Of a stretch of DNA of 64,000 nucleotides, positions 22,785-33,019 are shown one piece after another. The stretch spans positions 71,743,720 through 71,807,719 of the forward strand of contig OX465283.1 of assembly GCA_949987705.1 (NCBI GenBank). Direction: 5' to 3'. Position numbers and translations under genes: made by a program. Numbering within the stretch: the first letter of the stretch is position 1; every line of letters begins with the position of its first letter. The stretch comes from Thereva unica. Taxonomy: Eukaryota; Arthropoda; Insecta; Diptera; Therevidae. The notes below the pieces were generated by a model that made no database searches, was not told the origin of the DNA, and saw only the letters and a program-made list of their open reading frames with translations.

Positions 22785-24540
22785 ACGTACTAAAAACACT
22801 TAGTTAGCACTTAAAAATTTATTTTTCTAAGGATATGCGAAAAAATCGTGGAAAATTTGACAGCTAGTGGTGAAATAGCAGTTTCAGTGCGGATCGATAA
22901 TGCAGAATTCCGTCGGGTTCTATAATGCAAATATTTTCAAATGCGGATCGGATGTGAATCGGATGCAGCAAATCCGGCGAGTTGTATAATCGGCATGAAT
23001 AATTTCAATACGATGCGATCGCATTCAGCGATACAAAAGCTAAATCGCATCGCAACTGGCTTCCGTTTGCTTCTCACTTTCGAATCGCATTCCAGGATAA
23101 CACCACTCTGTCTAAAGAATATCGACGGCGGCTTAAAGAATCAACGATTATCAGATATCGAAGCTGGAGACGTGGCGCCAAAAATCGTCAAGAATGGACA
23201 CGAATCATCAGCTACCGAATCAAAGAAGAAGAATGCACTATGGTATGCTTTCTGGAATGCTACATATTTCCTAATTTACATACATGGCAATCCCACTATT
23301 GGCGAAAGTGAGGTGAATCTCGTCAATGTAGTTAAATTATCCTTTCTTCCTTTCTCTTCTTATTGTTGGGGCCGTTGCTCACCAATCAGATTATAATTAA
23401 ACTAAAACTGGGATCTGATTTATTCCTCAGTTCAATATTTTGAAATATATGGGAACTGAGGTCTGAACTGAACTCCAGGTCACCAGTTTGTTCGAATTTG
23501 TTGGAATTTAGTTCGACCGTTGAATCCGGGGCATAACTCACAATATTTGACATTTACCTACTATTGAATATATCTAAATCGTTCCACAACACAAATAGAA
23601 GCACTTATAAAACATGTTTGTGCCTCAACCAGGCATCCAATTAGCCAAATTATTACCTTTCAATGTTCCTGATTGTCCATTCTGCACTTATCTTTCTATG
23701 ACATCTACGCAAGAAATGCTTATCTTTTACATTTCTAGAGTAACAAAATTAAAAAAAAAATTGAAATGGTTGAAAATGTATTTGTTTTGTTCGCTTATCT
23801 TATTACCTCAAAAGACGAGACAATATTGAAAGGTTTTTCCATGTCAGCGACTTGTACTTCTAGTCTTTTTGAACAATAGTGATCTGGTGGTCTAAATGTT
23901 CTAAATTTTCCGTGCATGTTCTTACCTCCGCGTCTGGGAGATAACCATCGGTTGAAAATTGTGAGAGGTAGAGAAAAAGTACAGTCATGATTTAATTAAA
24001 CATTTAATACAATAAAAAACAGTTTTAATTTGTTTGGTTTACATAATCAATAAATAACAAAAGCGCACACATTAAAATTTATCATTCGCAAAATAAATAC
24101 AAATTCTCATACAATATTCAACAACTATCGATGACTAATGCGAAAATTTCGAAATCAGGAAGTTCCTATTTTTACATAACTATTTTCATTTTAACCCATA
24201 TTTAATTGAAAAACACCGAAACTTCAAAGTAGCAGGAAACAAACACACCTTCGCCGTTGCGACTATTTAAATCGAACTCAAAATCGAACTATATTCGAGA
24301 AATTACGATGCAAAAATAAGAAAGGTAAGAAAGGCCCGAGTGACCGCTTTGAATGACTGACAAGAATATTAAAGGCATGAAAACCGTGGTGCGAATTCTT
24401 TCGAATCACTCCATTGGCATTCCATACAGGTGCTCCAACCCATCGGCGATTGTCTCTCTGACTACATTAAAATTTACTTATTTATTTATTTGTTTTTTTT
24501 TTTTTTTTGTTGCTGGAAATTAACTCCGCACCTAATTGTT
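22785..24540. other. Mostly unassigned, right end of 20014 element then intergenic
   Basis: 22800-23104 is the right part of the inverted-repeat element. From 23105 to 24540 there are only short ORFs without known motifs (for example 71 residues at 23614-23829), a poly-T run near 24488, and AT-rich flanks of the gene at 24542. Part of this stretch should hold the 3' untranslated region of that gene. Confidence 0.5.
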
Positions 24541-24541
24541 G

Positions 24542-25469
24542 TTAAAGCGTCAACTCGTTGTCGATCTCATTATCCGGCAGGTAAAGTTTTAATATTCTGT
24601 ATGAAAGAAGAATTTCTAGGTTAGTAGGGTCTAGATTCTTTAGTTGATTTCGATAACTTACTTTTCATATGGGTACTTGGCATCTATGGTGTCGACGGTC
24701 CGCTGGAATCTACACCAGATTTGGTCACGTTCGCAACCTTCATATTTGCTAGAGAAAGTTTTGAATGCCGTCAAAGCGAAACTTGTGACTTCATTGATTC
24801 TTTTATTCAGCTTTTCTACACCACAAAAAAAACAAATTACAGTAAATCTATTTAAACCAATCGAACTGTGCAAATTACCTCGATCCGTGACCAGTTTCCT
24901 AGATTCATCGCTAGATGTCATCTCTTCTTCGTCCTCCTTCATGAGATTCTTAAGTTTTGGCAAGAAGAGCAAGAGGCAGATCAAGGCGATAAATTTAACA
25001 ATTTTCTTGAAAATCACAAGCTTCAGGAGGATTTTTCCGATGGTGAAAAGGTCGACCTTGAACTTGAACTTATCCCAGAACCAAGTTTCGCGTGGATGAT
25101 AGTACGCTGGAGGATGTGGTGGCGGTGGTCCATAAACTGGTTTTGGTGGACCGTATGACGTATCTGGGGGTCCATATGCTGGAGCAGGTGGTCCGTATGA
25201 TGGAGCAGGTGGACCGTATGATGATGCAGGTGGTCCATAAGAGCCAGATGGTGGTCCATATGATGTGTCTGGGGGACCATGAGACCCGGCAGGCGGTCCG
25301 TATGATGTGTCTGGGGGACCATGAGACCCGGCAGGCGGTCCGTATGATGACACTGGTGTTCCATAGGATGATTGAGGTGGCCCATGATTTTTTGGCGGTG
25401 GTGGGTTGTAATCGTATCCAGTACCGAAGTCTTGGTTGTACATAAAATCTAGATCTTCACGATCTATTG
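24542..25469 (-). CDS. SYGPP-repeat protein gene, three 3' coding exons
   Basis: Probable host gene. Minus-strand exons: 25469-24879, 24815-24662 and 24596-24542. Intron 24878-24816 (63 bp) runs GTAATT to TTTTTTGTGGTGTAG; the second intron runs GTAAGT at 24661 to CTTTCATACAG at 24597. Both joins keep frame and give a stop at 24544-24542, with a tail of YPYEK followed by [17 protein letters not shown]. The first exon shown follows an acceptor TTTTCCAG (25470), so an upstream exon, perhaps with a signal peptide, is expected. The protein has about 12 S/T-Y/H-G-P-P repeats (residues 20-110 from the Met at 25443), a strongly hydrophobic stretch [20 protein letters not shown], an acidic patch EDEEE, then CERDQIWC with two cysteines. 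Such composition suits an insect cuticle- or membrane-associated secreted protein. Function unknown. Confidence 0.7.
25259..25342 (-). repeat. Tandem 42-bp coding repeat, two copies
   Basis: Two near-identical head-to-tail 42-bp units, 25259-25300 and 25301-25342, encode [14 protein letters not shown] twice. The near-identity of the DNA, against the diverged neighbouring SYGPP units, points to recent in-frame duplication inside the repeat domain of the gene. Confidence 0.9.
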
Positions 25470-25559
25470 CTGGAAAATAGGTAAATGTATGACTTTTATT
25501 TAGATGTACAATGTTATATAGTAATAATTAATATAATAATGTAAAATTTCACACTCAGA

Positions 25560-25760
25560 GAACAGCTACTAAACAGTTGATGCCAGACATGGTAATATTT
25601 TGACAGGTGAGGAGTACAGGACTATGCTAGAAACCGTGGCCAAGTTGCAACTAACACTGGAGAACATCCTGGACCAGATGATGAGATCGGAAGATGTGTG
25701 CAGAATGTTGTGGTACTAAAAGCCATCCACCAGAACCTTTAAGCAATACGAAGCCCAAAG
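25560..25760 (+). other. Short coding-like fragment, unassigned
   Basis: One plus-strand frame reads TGEEYRTMLETVAKLQLTL, then LDQMMRSEDVCRMLW, and stops after about 40 residues. The amphipathic, coding-like composition suggests a transposon ORF1 remnant, but I cannot assign a family. Confidence 0.25.
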
Positions 25761-25813
25761 AAATGGAGAAACGTCAAGAAATGAGAGTTAAGAAGTAGGT
25801 AATTCTTCTCGTA

Positions 25814-25962
25814 AGACCCCTATACACGGTTAAATTAGATGTATATCCAGATTTTCATCAAACCCATAAGGGCATCGAGTTTTGATCGCCCGACCGGCGA
25901 ACGATCGATAGTTCTGGTTGTACATCCCCACTTCGATGTACGTCCAATTTTACCGTGTATGG
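25814..25962 (+). mobile_element. Harbinger-like MITE (CATACACGGT family), copy 1
   Basis: Starts near GACCCCTATACACGG and ends TACCGTGTATGG. The centre has the family hallmark TTTTGATCG-CCGACCGG-GA, then GGTTGTACATCC. Other copies are at 26472-26590 (minus), 42796-42947 and 42950-43104. Confidence 0.85.
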
Positions 25963-26471
25963 CAATTTTATCTTTAGGCTGTCTTGAAACCCAGACAACG
26001 AACTGAGAGACAGAATCAGGTCGATTGCTGTAAACAACCTTCCGACGAATTTACAGGGGCACCATGTAACTTCGTCTTATTCGCCTTCACGCAAACAAAT
26101 TAGAGAGGGTAGGTCGCTGATCCGTAAGCCCCACTGCCGCGGCTCTGGTGAGCCCCTTCAAGGAAACTATTTTAATGGTCACGTTGATCACGATAGACCG
26201 TAGTAATGCTTTTACGGCTCGAACCTATATGCAGTGCCGCGGCTGGCATATTTGCAGACTGTGCAAGTGCACAGGGCCCGCGTTTTAGCGGCTTCGCGAG
26301 CGAAACGAGCGAATAAATATTTTGACAATAAAATTCATTTGAATTCATAATTTGAATTTTTACTTCACTGAATGGGCCGCACCAATCAGTATGGGTCATC
26401 CAAATCGGCATATATTCCAAACGACTCGAAATCGAACAACACAATCGGTGCGCAAAAAACGCACGAAACTA

Positions 26472-26590
26472 ATTTGGATGTACAACCAAAACTATCGATT
26501 GTGAGCCGGCCGGCCGATCAAAACTCGTTTCGCTTATGGGTCTGATGAAAATCTGGATGTACATCCAATTTGACCGTGTATGGGGGGCCT
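26472..26590 (-). mobile_element. Harbinger-like MITE (CATACACGGT family), partial
   Basis: In minus orientation it reads AGGCCCCCCATACACGGTCA, ATCCAGATTTTCATCAGACC, GATCGGCCGGCCGGCTCACA, GGTTGTACATCC, then departs from the family. The intact end abuts TTA. A 43-bp scrap of the same family centre also lies at 26784-26826. Confidence 0.8.
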
Positions 26591-26597
26591 TTACATT

Positions 26598-26790
26598 GTT
26601 TCCTAACCTTGTGATGCTTTACGCGTCTTGAGCACAATTCCTGTTGGAGTCGCTACCGTGGAGCGAAGCTTCTCCAAATTGAAATCGATAAAATCATCTT
26701 TGCGGAACAACATGTCCGACCGCAGATTGTCCCATTTGGGTATCATTTCAATCGAAGACGATTGTCTGGCTAATGTGGGAGCAACGAGTT
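26598..26790 (+). pseudogene. hAT transposase C-terminal dimerisation remnant
   Basis: The frame at 26628-26780 reads STIPVGVATVERSFSKLKSIKSSLRNNMSDRRLSHLGIISIE (given in parts: the VATVERSFSKLK core, then LRNNMSDRRLSHLGIISIE). This matches the conserved hAT dimerisation block (P-V-S-A-ERSFS-L). Only about 50 residues survive before the reading frame enters a MITE scrap. Confidence 0.8.
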
Positions 26791-26859
26791 TTGATCGGCC
26801 GACCGGCTCACAATCGACTCTGGGGCCTCTCGCTGGAGGGTTTTGGGGGTGAAGGAAGG

Positions 26860-27020
26860 TTGATGATTATCAACCTGCAAAATTTCAAGAAAATTAGCAT
26901 AAAGCCATTTTCCATAGAAATAGTGCGGGGTCCTTTATGCTGTGGCCTTTAGTTTTGAAAATATAAACAATTTTAATGCTAAAATTGGTTTTATTTCATA
27001 CTTTTTCAGTACTTTTCAAC
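26860..27020 (+). repeat. hAT-linked 3' repeat
   Basis: Sequence with AATGCTAAAATTGG, TTTCATACTTTTTCAGTAC and TTTCAACTTG also occurs, diverged, at 43437-43490 inside the hAT-type element 43192-44871. It therefore probably represents the 3' non-coding part of the hAT copy whose dimerisation block lies just upstream. Confidence 0.5.
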
Positions 27021-27124
27021 TTGAAGGGAAATGTTAACATTGAAATTGCTTATAACTTGAGAACTAGAGGCTGCCGAAGACTCATAATGCTGGAAGCTGA
27101 TGGGCTGGAACCTTCACTTTTACA

Positions 27125-27310
27125 GAGATAGGGAGTATTCATGAAAATATCTTATAGGGTTAAGAAAATGCAGGGTGATATGTAAACCTCTATCAAAAAA
27201 ATTTCAAAAAACGCCCTAGTGGCTTAACCGTTACGATTCCTCCCCCCCCTACAATTTTTTGTTCGTCGATCCAAAACCTATCCGCAGTCGGCCGCTTTGT
27301 TACTTTCGGC
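27125..27310 (-). repeat. Dispersed repeat related to 11474-11690
   Basis: In minus orientation it starts CAGGGTGTATTGCCGAAAGT and contains GGATAGGTTTTGGATCGACG, GGTTAAGCCACTAGGGCG and TTTCATGAATACTCC, the same order as at 11474-11690. A fresh ACAGGGTGTCCC follows at 27325, possibly another end of a related family. Confidence 0.65.
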
Positions 27311-27329
27311 AATACACCCTGCATACAGG

Positions 27330-27984
27330 GTGTCCCATCTTGGCTTGCAAGGGGTTAATGTTAGATAGTAGACAAAAAATGATCGACAAAAGACACAAAG
27401 GGAGGGGGGGGCGGGGTTAGGGTGCTATCTTTGCCCGTTTTCGAGATAGGACTCTTTGAATGGGGAAAAATATAGTTTAATGTTTTAGAATGAGGCAAAT
27501 CGTTATCCACAAATAAGGAATCTTTGTAATCGTAAGGAATGTGACTTGGAATCGTAAGCAATGTGGAATTGCAATAGTAAAAACAATAGTAGTTTGTGGA
27601 AGTTAGCATTTCAAGGAGGTAAAACTCCAAAATGGCTGAACGTTGGTCTACGCTTCCTTGTGACTTTTTAAGAAAATCGTAGATTATAACACTCCGTGCG
27701 AGGGCTGAAAATGTTGATAATGAAACTCTCTACTGAAAATGTTGAGTCGATTAACCCTTTGAAAGTTATTCAAGGTCAAAGATATCAATTTTGGCCAAAA
27801 TTTCACTCGCGTTATTCCCGGTCAACTCTTGAAACAAAAGATGAAAAAATATAAACGAGGTGAACGAAAAGAAGCGGCTTAAAGGCTCGCACAACCCTTA
27901 ATTTCAAGATTTAGGTGAGTTTCTTCCACTAATGCTCGTCTATATCAAGGCTTCGCTTAGTGTATTCCAGAGTTAATAAAGGCC
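27330..27984. other. Unassigned stretch
   Basis: Contains a G-run (27400-27415) and a short minus-strand ORF without known motifs. No inverted repeat or transposon protein recognised. Confidence 0.5.
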
Positions 27985-28321
27985 GGTTTCACAGTCATAC
28001 TTAAGTTTTCCTTAAACTTAAGTAAATTTTTTGACTTAAGTTAAACTTAAGTCAAATTCGGTTTCACAGTGCGTACTCTTCTTCTTCTTACTATTACCTA
28101 TAATTGTTTCTTACGGCAGCATTTCAATATTCTAAATTATTAACTTACAATAGCCGAACTTTACATGTAAAATTTACTTTCAATTGCGCTTTTCTTGAAA
28201 TGTACTGGCAATCAACTGAGGTTTGAATTTTCTATGCATATTCATTTTAGAAAAACTTAAGTCTAGAGAAACTGTCATTTAAGTTATACTTAAGTAAATC
28301 TTAAGTTAAAACTGTGAAACC
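27985..28321. mobile_element. MITE with GGTTTCACAGT ends and CTTAAG palindromes
   Basis: GGTTTCACAGT at 27985 and ACTGTGAAACC at 28311-28321 are complements. CTTAAG or TTAAGTT units cluster near both ends (four or more near the left, three near the right), and an extra GGTTTCACAGTGCG lies at 28060, so a smaller palindrome sits inside the left half. Non-coding. Confidence 0.75.
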
Positions 28322-28489
28322 AATATCACAGAATCATCGAAGGGAAGTGTTTGTTACGTGTCCTTCTCATTCTATCAGATTATTTTGCAGCAACAAACAA
28401 TTGATGTTCCTTTCCATATAAGTATGTAACCAGAATCTTCTTAACGTTCGTTTTTTGCGGCGGTAATAATAATATTGAGTAATGATATC

Positions 28490-29585
28490 CTATCATAGAC
28501 TTTAAAGCCGCCTATGATAGCATAGCCAGGGTAGAACTCTACAAAGCCATGAGAGAATTCGGCATCCCCAACAAACTGACAAGACTATGTAGGTTGACCA
28601 TGATCAATGTGTCAAGCCAAGTAATGATATCCGGAACACTGTCCAGACCAATCAACATCTATAATGGACTCCGACAAGGGGACGGTCTGGCCTGCCTCCT
28701 TTTCAACCTGGCGTTGGAGAAAGTGATCCGAGATTCGGGCGTGACATCAAGGGGTACAATCCTCCACAAGTCCACCCAATTACTAGCTTACGCAAACGAC
28801 ATTGACATCATTGGAAGAACAACAACAGCTGTACAAAAAGCTTTCACTCAGATTGAGCAAGCGGCAGGAAATCTGGGACTGCACATTAACGAAAGCAAAA
28901 CAAAGTACATGGTGGCCTCGTCTGGAAGAACACCTAGCATTGGTCCCACAATCAAGGTAGCGGAACACGAGTTTGACGTCGTAAAATCATTTACCTACCT
29001 TGGGTCAATAGTAGCAGCCGACAATAGCATGGAACCAGAAATACGCGCACGTCTGCTAAAAGCCAACAAAGCCTACTATAGCCTGTCAAGGCTCTTCAAA
29101 TATCTAACCATAACGTCTAAACTTTTACTATATGACGGTGATTAGACTGTTCGTTCCTACGTACGTTCCTCACGAGCTTTTTAGATGAACGGGGAAGTGG
29201 AGATGATGAGGGGCTTCATCCCCACTTCCCCGTTCATCTAAAAGCTCGTGAGGAACGTACGTAGGAACGAACAGTCTAATCACCGTCTATAAGACGATGG
29301 TCTTACCCGTTCTCACATATGTATCCGAAACGTGGGTGCTTAGCAAAAAGCACTCAAACCTCTTGGGCGTGTTTGAGAGGAAAATACTTCGGAGGATTGT
29401 TTTCCCCGTATGTGAGGAAGGACGAATCCGGAGACTACAATGACGAGATCTACGAGCGCTATCGCGACATAGATGTTGTGAAAAAAATAAAGCTCGGTAG
29501 GCTCCGGTGGGCAGGGCATCTAGCTCGTATGAGTGAAGATGAGCCTGCTCGGAAAGTTCTCTGCGCTAAGACCACTGACATATAG
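28490..29585 (+). pseudogene. LINE (endonuclease-RT type) RT domain, dead
   Basis: 28490-29133 encodes RT palm: IDFKAAYDSIARVELY (motif A aspartate present), NGLRQGDGLACLLFNLALEK (motif B), then LLAYANDIDIIG with N replacing the first D of YADD, then KSFTYLGSIV. A 154-bp foldback interrupts the frame after LLLY; it resumes at 29291 as KTMVLPVLTYVSETWVL, shifts frame near 29435 and ends YNDEIYERYRDIDVVKKIKL and GRLRWAGHLARM, the usual C-terminus of this group. RTE-like or a related clade; clade not settled. 5' truncated. Confidence 0.88.
29134..29287. mobile_element. 154-bp near-perfect foldback in LINE
   Basis: Arms of about 65 bp start GACGGTGATTAGACTGTTCG and mirror with one length difference in an A/T run. 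The loop of about 20 bp is itself partly palindromic. TAT flanks both sides (29131-29133, 29288-29290). Removal plus one TAT restores codons CTA TAT AAG ACG of the LINE. High arm identity shows a recent insertion. Confidence 0.92.
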
Positions 29586-31260
29586 TAATGGACTGCTAAA
29601 TGAGCAAAATCCCATACAAAAAAATGGCACCAAAAACTATTCCTGCCTCGCTCCCACGTTAAATCCCAATGAACTGTAATCGTCAGCGCATGTCAGCGAT
29701 ATAAACATAATTAGAAAAAAATAGACAGGTATAGTTTTCGTTCTTCTGTCTCACTCTTGAGCTATTTTGAAAACTTCGTTAAACAAGGGAAATAACCGTC
29801 ACGATTTTGGAATAAATACATTTATTTAATGAAAAAACTGCTAATAAATAAAAATGAGTGATGGAAATTTATTTCCGTTAATTAAGTATCCAAGTCACTG
29901 AATCCCAGCCGCCGAGTATCGGAGATTTGAGTATACCCGTGTGAGTAGTGCCTAACATAACATTAAAATCAATATCCAACTTTTTGAAAAAATAATCGGG
30001 AAAACTACTTTCGTTTCAAACTCACGTATCTGGACATTATAAAATATCGAAAACATATCACACAAGTGAAAGGTCCCTAAGAATTTGGTATTGGCATTGA
30101 CTCTTGCCTTATTTTAACAAAAATTCACATATGCATACTAAAAAAAATTTCGCCAAATACTGAAAATGCAAAAAAACCGAAACTCTGATTTGCATACTGA
30201 ATACCGGGTGAATAATTGAAACCTATCTATCTACTATCTACTGAAGAAAACTGGATAAAAGCCAAAAAAAATTGAAATAATGAAAATAACAATAAGTCTT
30301 GAATGAAAAATTGTGAAATGTAGTACCTACATATGTATGGGATCACAATAATTTTCTCTTAACGAATACAAAATGGTAACTTAAAAGTGTTCGTGTTAAC
30401 TGCATTATTTAACATTAATTTATGCTATCTTGGCTGCGGAAATTGAAATGCTATCAAAAAACCATTCCATACCTTCTAAGGGTTCTAATGATTACCTTTC
30501 CAATGACATACTCGTATGCAACCTGTAGCAAATGACTCATTTCTGACCCACTAAATATACCCATTAGGTGATCGAATCAGGCTTCGCGTATTACGACACT
30601 TCGTGTGGTAATTAAAGGGAAAATTTAAATTAAATAAAATTAAGTTCGCACTGGAAGTGTGGAATATTCGGCTGCAAACTTTCTTTATTTAGCAAGGTAA
30701 TAAATACATACATATGTATGCATATTCTAATTAATTCTCTTCTAATTATGACTAATTGATTTATTTTTTTTTGTTTTTCTTGAATGTTATAGCAGGAATT
30801 TTTTATAGAAAATTTTACTATTCGACACTTCTGATCGCGTAATTGATTGAACTAAAATTTATTGAATTGTTCAATTGCAACAATTGAAAGAACGGATTTC
30901 TAATGATGATAATAATATAAAATTTATCTATGTATAACCGGTTTAATGGTTTCCTGATTTTTAAGCTCGCATACGTTAAGCGTTAGAAGAAGATACTGTG
31001 TATCGAATATTGCTAATAAAATTAATTTTTTTAGCAGAGGACATATATGTATATCTACACATAAATATGGTTGGTTGACTAAAAATGATATGATAACTAA
31101 CTATATGGTCCAGGCGCACAAGCAGTTTCACAAGGAAGACGTACGGAAGTGGTTTTCACATCCGCTTTGAAAGAGTTTCAGTGGAATTCCGTTTCCCTTA
31201 TAAAAAACACGCGAAAAAATGCACGGAATTCCGCACACCCAATTTTTCCGTGCATTTTTT
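29586..31260. other. AT-rich intergenic, no gene found
   Basis: About 1.7 kb with ATATGTAT-type simple sequence (for example 30700-30725) and small local inverted repeats near 31190-31260 (TGCACGGAATTCCG, then CCGTGCATTTTTT). No transposon protein or RNA gene was recognised. Confidence 0.6.
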
Positions 31261-31271
31261 TGTTTTGTGAG

Positions 31272-31666
31272 TAGTGATGCAAAACGACATATCGATGTTT
31301 GCAAAACATCGATGCATCGTTGCCAAACATCGATGTTTTGGTGGACGATAAATCGCCGATACATCACAGCAAAACTGTTAAACACCGACATCGTGGTTGC
31401 CATGACACGTTGAACTCGTTTATTTATTTAACTACTTGCTTAACTGTTTTGTTGCGTTTTTGCTATCGCAGTGGTAGGTAAGTGAAGTACTATAGATTTC
31501 ATATTTGTAAGCAGTTTATTATTTTTATTATATTTGTCACAAACACAATTACTGCGTGAAAACATCGATGTATCGTTCTTATAGCCGATGTTTTCTAACA
31601 TCGATGTTTGTCGTGGCGCCATCGATGTTTTAAAACATCGATTTTTTTAAGAACGATGAATCCCTA
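31272..31666. mobile_element. hAT-type MITE with CATCGATG arrays, 8-bp TSD
   Basis: TTTGTGAG occurs immediately outside both ends (31264-31271, 31667-31674). The ends TAGTGATGCA and, inverted, TAGGGATTCA are imperfect inverted repeats. Each subterminal region carries three or four ATCGATG palindromes (near 31288, 31305, 31327 and 31561, 31598, 31619, 31635). An exact 8-bp duplication is the hAT signature. Non-coding. Confidence 0.88.
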
Positions 31667-31879
31667 TTTGTGAGAACGCAGTTCGAGTGAAATACTAATG
31701 GTAATATATCGCTATTGCAGCTCTTCAACAGAGTGCTTTGCAAGGAATTGGGCATCTTTTCCGTTCATGTTCTAATGGAATTAATAGTTGGACAGTTATT
31801 ATTCCGTGTTGTGCAAATAAATAAAGGATTGCAAGTAAATGCAGACAAGAAAGTGCGGAAAGAAGAAGAAGAAACCACC

Positions 31880-32515
31880 TGGGCGAACATAACTTCAAAC
31901 GGGTAAACCAATTCAACTACCTGGGGTCTACAGTCAGCGAAGTCAATGATGAAACGATAGACGTACAAAGAAGAATAAACACCACAAGCAGAACATACTT
32001 CTCACTACTGCCAGTGATGAAATCCAGAGTCATCCACAGAAAAACAAAAATAAGAATCTACAAAACTATTTGCGCGCAGTAGCTACGTATGGGTGTGAAA
32101 CATGGAGTAACTCCCAAAAATACGCGGACAAGATGGATATATTAGAGAAGGTTCTCCGAACGATATACGGCTACCAATCAATGAAGTCAATGCTTGGAGA
32201 ATACGCTAAAATCAAGAATTGTACGATTTATAGAAATAATGCAAACTTTCAACACATGCAAACTACTGCGTTTACGTTGAGCTGATCATGTCCAAAGAAT
32301 GGATGACTCAAAGATACCAAAAAAGCCCTGTGTCTAGATGCCTAAAGACCAGTTGGCAAACCGCGGTCAAGGTGGGAAGACAGTGTTAAGGCTGATGCAG
32401 TAAAACTGCTCAAGACAAGAAATTGGAGACAAGCTGCGGAGTGGAGAGACGTCTGGAGGAAGAAGCTGATGAAGGCCAAGGCTCTTATTGGATTGCAGGG
32501 CCATCTAAATCTGCA
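31880..32515 (+). pseudogene. LINE 3' end (RT C-terminal part)
   Basis: Reads FNYLGSTVSEVNDETIDVQR near 31915, YGCETWSNSQKYADKM at 32082, HVQRMDDSKIPKKAL at 32290, then RWEDSV and LLKTRNWRQAAEWRDVWR at 32380-32460 and a short tail GLQGH. This is the end of an endonuclease-RT LINE, same broad group as 28490-29585. Stops and shifts throughout; everything upstream of the thumb is missing. Confidence 0.8.
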
Positions 32516-32845
32516 ATAAAAATTAGGGGTTTTTCAAGTTAATAATCAAAATGGTTCTCTACCTCCTATTTTTTGGGGGGAAGGGATGCAGAATTGAAAA
32601 CAAAATAAAAACCCCTAATTTTTATTGCAGATTTAGATTCTTCATGGAAAAATATGAAGATTTTATTCTTATCATTTTTTGTGATTCGCCTTAGATGGCG
32701 CTGTAATCGGCGGAAATAAATAAGTCATAAAAAAGTTTTCCTCCGATTATAGCGCCATCTATGGCGAATCGTAAAAAATGCTTGGGACAAAATCTTCATA
32801 TTTTTTTATGAAGATTCCGAATCTGCAATAAAAAATGGGGGTTTC
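32507..32845. repeat. Cluster of interlocking palindromes
   Basis: AATCTGCAATAAAAATTAGG at 32507 is mirrored at 32612-32637, and the same sequence appears again at about 32819-32845 in direct form. Between them, 32643-32806 is another inverted repeat with arms of about 70 bp (AAAATATGAAGATTTTATTC and GCGCCATCTAAGGCGAATC-like blocks). It abuts the 3' end of the LINE fragment at 31880. Confidence 0.8.
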
Positions 32846-33019
32846 CATTTAAGTTTTTGAAGTTGCACCCCCTACCCCTAACACGGAGTAGGGGGCGTTT
32901 TTGGTATGGCTGGATAGAGTTTGAAAAAATATTTGATACGTGTTTTTTGGTTTTCATTTTTTTTCAAAACTCTTCGAAATAATGGGGTGGTACGGGTGGT
33001 CTGAGACACCCTGTATATT

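Larger units (their letters stand above)
20014..23104. mobile_element. Inverted-repeat element hosting a LINE
   Basis: GTTATCCTGGAATGCGATTC and following bases at 20014 are mirrored at 23079-23104. A second mirrored block of about 35 bp, containing CCGATTATACAACTCGCCGG, occurs at 20283-20316 and 22965-22998. The left 500 bp and right 300 bp thus belong to one foldback-type element. The middle, about 20530-22780, is a LINE insertion. Repeated ATTATAGAAT-CGCC motifs lie near both ends. Confidence 0.75.

Noticed and set aside
25023..25445. His/Met-rich ORFs of 117-120 residues over the SYGPP gene
   Set aside because: They are alternative frames of the tandem repeat; the repeat makes every frame look periodic. 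The SYGPP frame has the splice support.
31190..31480. Small ORFs across the CATCGATG cluster
   Set aside because: They arise from the palindromic repeats in a MITE with a proven 8-bp duplication.
27325..33013. ACAGGGTGTC at 27325 and GACACCCTGT at 33004 as ends of one 5.7-kb element
   Set aside because: Similarity is confined to about 12 bp and the motif is common among unrelated elements here.
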